From Vitreoscilla sp. (GTDB lineage: Bacteria > Pseudomonadota > Gammaproteobacteria > Burkholderiales > Burkholderiaceae): a stretch of 6,659 nt of DNA. The stretch lies in assembly GCA_014378125.1 (NCBI GenBank), contig JACMOG010000025.1, positions 1 to 6,659 on the forward strand, given 5' to 3'. Position 1 is the stretch's first letter. Every line of letters starts with the position of its first letter. The translations under genes and the position numbers were made by a program. Under the pieces are notes generated by a model that was not told the DNA's origin, did not search any database, and worked only from the letters and a program-made list of their open reading frames with translations. Positions 5,387-6,659 of the stretch are shown here, in pieces.

Positions 5387-6659
5387 GTTCGGCGGGAGAG
5401 GCGGTCGGATGTGAGAAGCCCTTGAAGCGCTTCTTCTTCAAATGGACGAGAAGCAGCGAGATGGCCGCGGGCGTGACGCCGGAGATTCGTGTGGCTTGGC
5501 CGAGTGTCTCGGGCCGGTGCTGGCTGAGCTTCTGGCGCACCTCGAAGGAGAGCGCCGTGACCTGGTTGTAGTCCAGCTCGGTGGGAAGCGCGAGCTCCTC
5601 CAGGCCTTGGGCCCGGCTGACTTCCTCGTTCTGCTTGTCGATGTAGCCGGCGTACTTGGTGGCGATCTCCAGCTGCTCGATCACCTCCCCTGCCAGCTGT
5701 GGGCCGAGCTCCGCGGTCAATGTTTCACGTGAAACATCAACCTGCGGTCGTGCGACAGAGGTGATGGCGACGACGGTGTCGAAGTTGATTCCGGGACGGC
5801 GCAGCAGGTCAGCGAGGGAGTGTTCATGCTCCAGCGCCTTGCCGAGCAGCCGCTCGGCGTCCGAGGCGGGCAGGATGTTGGGGTGCACCCAGGTCGAGCG
5901 AAGGCGTTCAGTCTCACGCGCCAGCACCTCGCGCTTGCGACTGAATTGAGCCCAGCGTGCGTTGTCGACCAAGCCCAGCTGGCGGCCGAGTTCGGTCAGG
6001 CGCAAGTCGGCGTTGTCCTCGCGCAGCTGCAGCCGGAATTCGGCGCGGCTGGTGAACATGCGGTACGGCTCGGTGACACCCTTGGTGATGAGGTCGTCCA
6101 CCAGCACGCCCAGGTAGGCCTGGTCGCGACGAAGCACGAAGCCGTCGGCGCGATCCGCGGCGCGCAACGAGGCGTTCACGCCTGCGAACAGCCCCTGCGC
6201 CGCGGCCTCCTCATAGCCCGTGGTGCCATTGATCTGGCCCGCGAAGAAGAGGCCCGCGATGGAGCGCGTCTCGAACGTGCTCTTCAGCTCGCGTGGATCG
6301 AAGTAGTCGTATTCGATCGCATAACCCGGGCGGGTGATATGCGCCTGCTCGAAACCGGCAATGCTGCGCACCAGGTCCAGTTGCACGTCGAACGGCAGCG
6401 AGGTGCTGATCCCGTTCGGATAGATCTCGGTGATATCGAGGCCTTCGGGTTCGACGAAAATCTGGTGGCTGGCCTTGTCGGCGAAACGCACCACCTTGTC
6501 TTCGATCGAGGGGCAGTAGCGCGGCCCCACGCCTTCGATCTGCCCGGAATACAACGGGCTGCGATGCAGCGCGTCGCGGATGATCTGGTGGGTACGCTCG
6601 GACGTATGCGTGATCCAGCAACTGACCTGCCCCGGATGATCGTCGGTACTGCCCATGAA
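5376..6659 (-). CDS. mnmG: tRNA uridine-5-carboxymethylaminomethyl modification enzyme MnmG (GidA), 5' part missing
   Basis: The window holds the last 427 residues of a protein normally near 630; the N-terminal FAD-binding part lies beyond the right edge. The frame continues through the last window codon, so the ATG at 6656 is an internal Met, not the start. MnmG with MnmE builds the cmnm5 group on wobble uridine 34 of certain tRNAs using FAD and methylene-tetrahydrofolate. Visible family blocks are [29 protein letters not shown] with the conserved Cys (codon 6513-6515, corresponding to the functional Cys277 of the E. coli enzyme), [46 protein letters not shown], and the C-terminal helical domain ending [17 protein letters not shown] that contacts MnmE. 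The 3' end overlaps rsmG by 11 bp. A perfect parS site lies in the variable stretch before the GYIDKQ helices. Confidence 0.97.
   Translation of the reverse strand, partial: FMGSTDDHPGQVSCWITHTSERTHQIIRDALHRSPLYSGQIEGVGPRYCPSIEDKVVRFADKASHQIFVEPEGLDITEIYPNGISTSLPFDVQLDLVRSIAGFEQAHITRPGYAIEYDYFDPRELKSTFETRSIAGLFFAGQINGTTGYEEAAAQGLFAGVNASLRAADRADGFVLRRDQAYLGVLVDDLITKGVTEPYRMFTSRAEFRLQLREDNADLRLTELGRQLGLVDNARWAQFSRKREVLARETERLRSTWVHPNILPASDAERLLGKALEHEHSLADLLRRPGINFDTVVAITSVARPQVDVSRETLTAELGPQLAGEVIEQLEIATKYAGYIDKQNEEVSRAQGLEELALPTELDYNQVTALSFEVRQKLSQHRPETLGQATRISGVTPAAISLLLVHLKKKRFKGFSHPTASPAEHAA
5721..5736. promoter_or_regulatory. parS: parS centromere site (perfect palindrome, in mnmG)
   Basis: TGTTTCACGTGAAACA is a perfect 16-bp palindrome and a full match to the parS consensus bound by ParB. 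Read in the mnmG frame it encodes VSRET, in a linker region that is poorly conserved among MnmG proteins. With the rsmG copy, 957 bp away, it makes a parS cluster next to parA. Confidence 0.95.

Noticed and set aside
4763..5425. Plus-strand open frame of 220 codons beginning MFHVKH opposite rsmG
   Set aside because: The start is just the parS palindrome read on the other strand, and the rest is antisense to a clear RsmG.

Overview
The window is GC-rich, densely coded chromosomal DNA. It is most likely from a betaproteobacterium of the order Burkholderiales (Rubrivivax/Leptothrix/Methylibium-like). That placement is an inference from GC content, the mnmG-rsmG-parA order, the DUF2145 protein and an MFS-acyltransferase fusion; it is not a sequence match. 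There are seven protein genes and no RNA genes, insertion sequences or CRISPR arrays.

Right half (3842-6659, minus strand): mnmG (its 5' part is cut by the window edge), rsmG and parA form a tight co-directional run. mnmG and rsmG overlap by 11 bp, and 54 bp separate rsmG from parA. The first two enzymes modify tRNA (wobble uridine) and 16S rRNA (G527). ParA is the chromosome-partition ATPase. Two full matches to the ParB-binding site parS lie inside coding sequence, one in mnmG (5721-5736) and one in rsmG (4764-4779), 957 bp apart. This marks the locus as the chromosomal centromere region, probably near oriC. parB does not follow parA here.

Middle (3096-3845, plus strand): a 249-residue helix-turn-helix regulator runs convergently into parA, and the two genes share the four bases CTAG as overlapping stop codons. 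On its other side, across 127 bp, it diverges from a two-gene minus-strand unit.

Left half (1-2968, minus strand): a 137-residue exported hydrophobic Val/Gly-rich protein of unknown function is joined by an ATGA overlap to a 289-residue exported DUF2145 protein. After 95 bp comes a large fusion of an LplT-like major facilitator transporter with a PlsC-type acyltransferase, cut by the left edge. The fusion probably imports lysophospholipids and re-acylates them.

The least understood part is the regulator with the divergent exported pair, which sits between parA and the lipid gene. No gap without a gene exceeds 127 bp.
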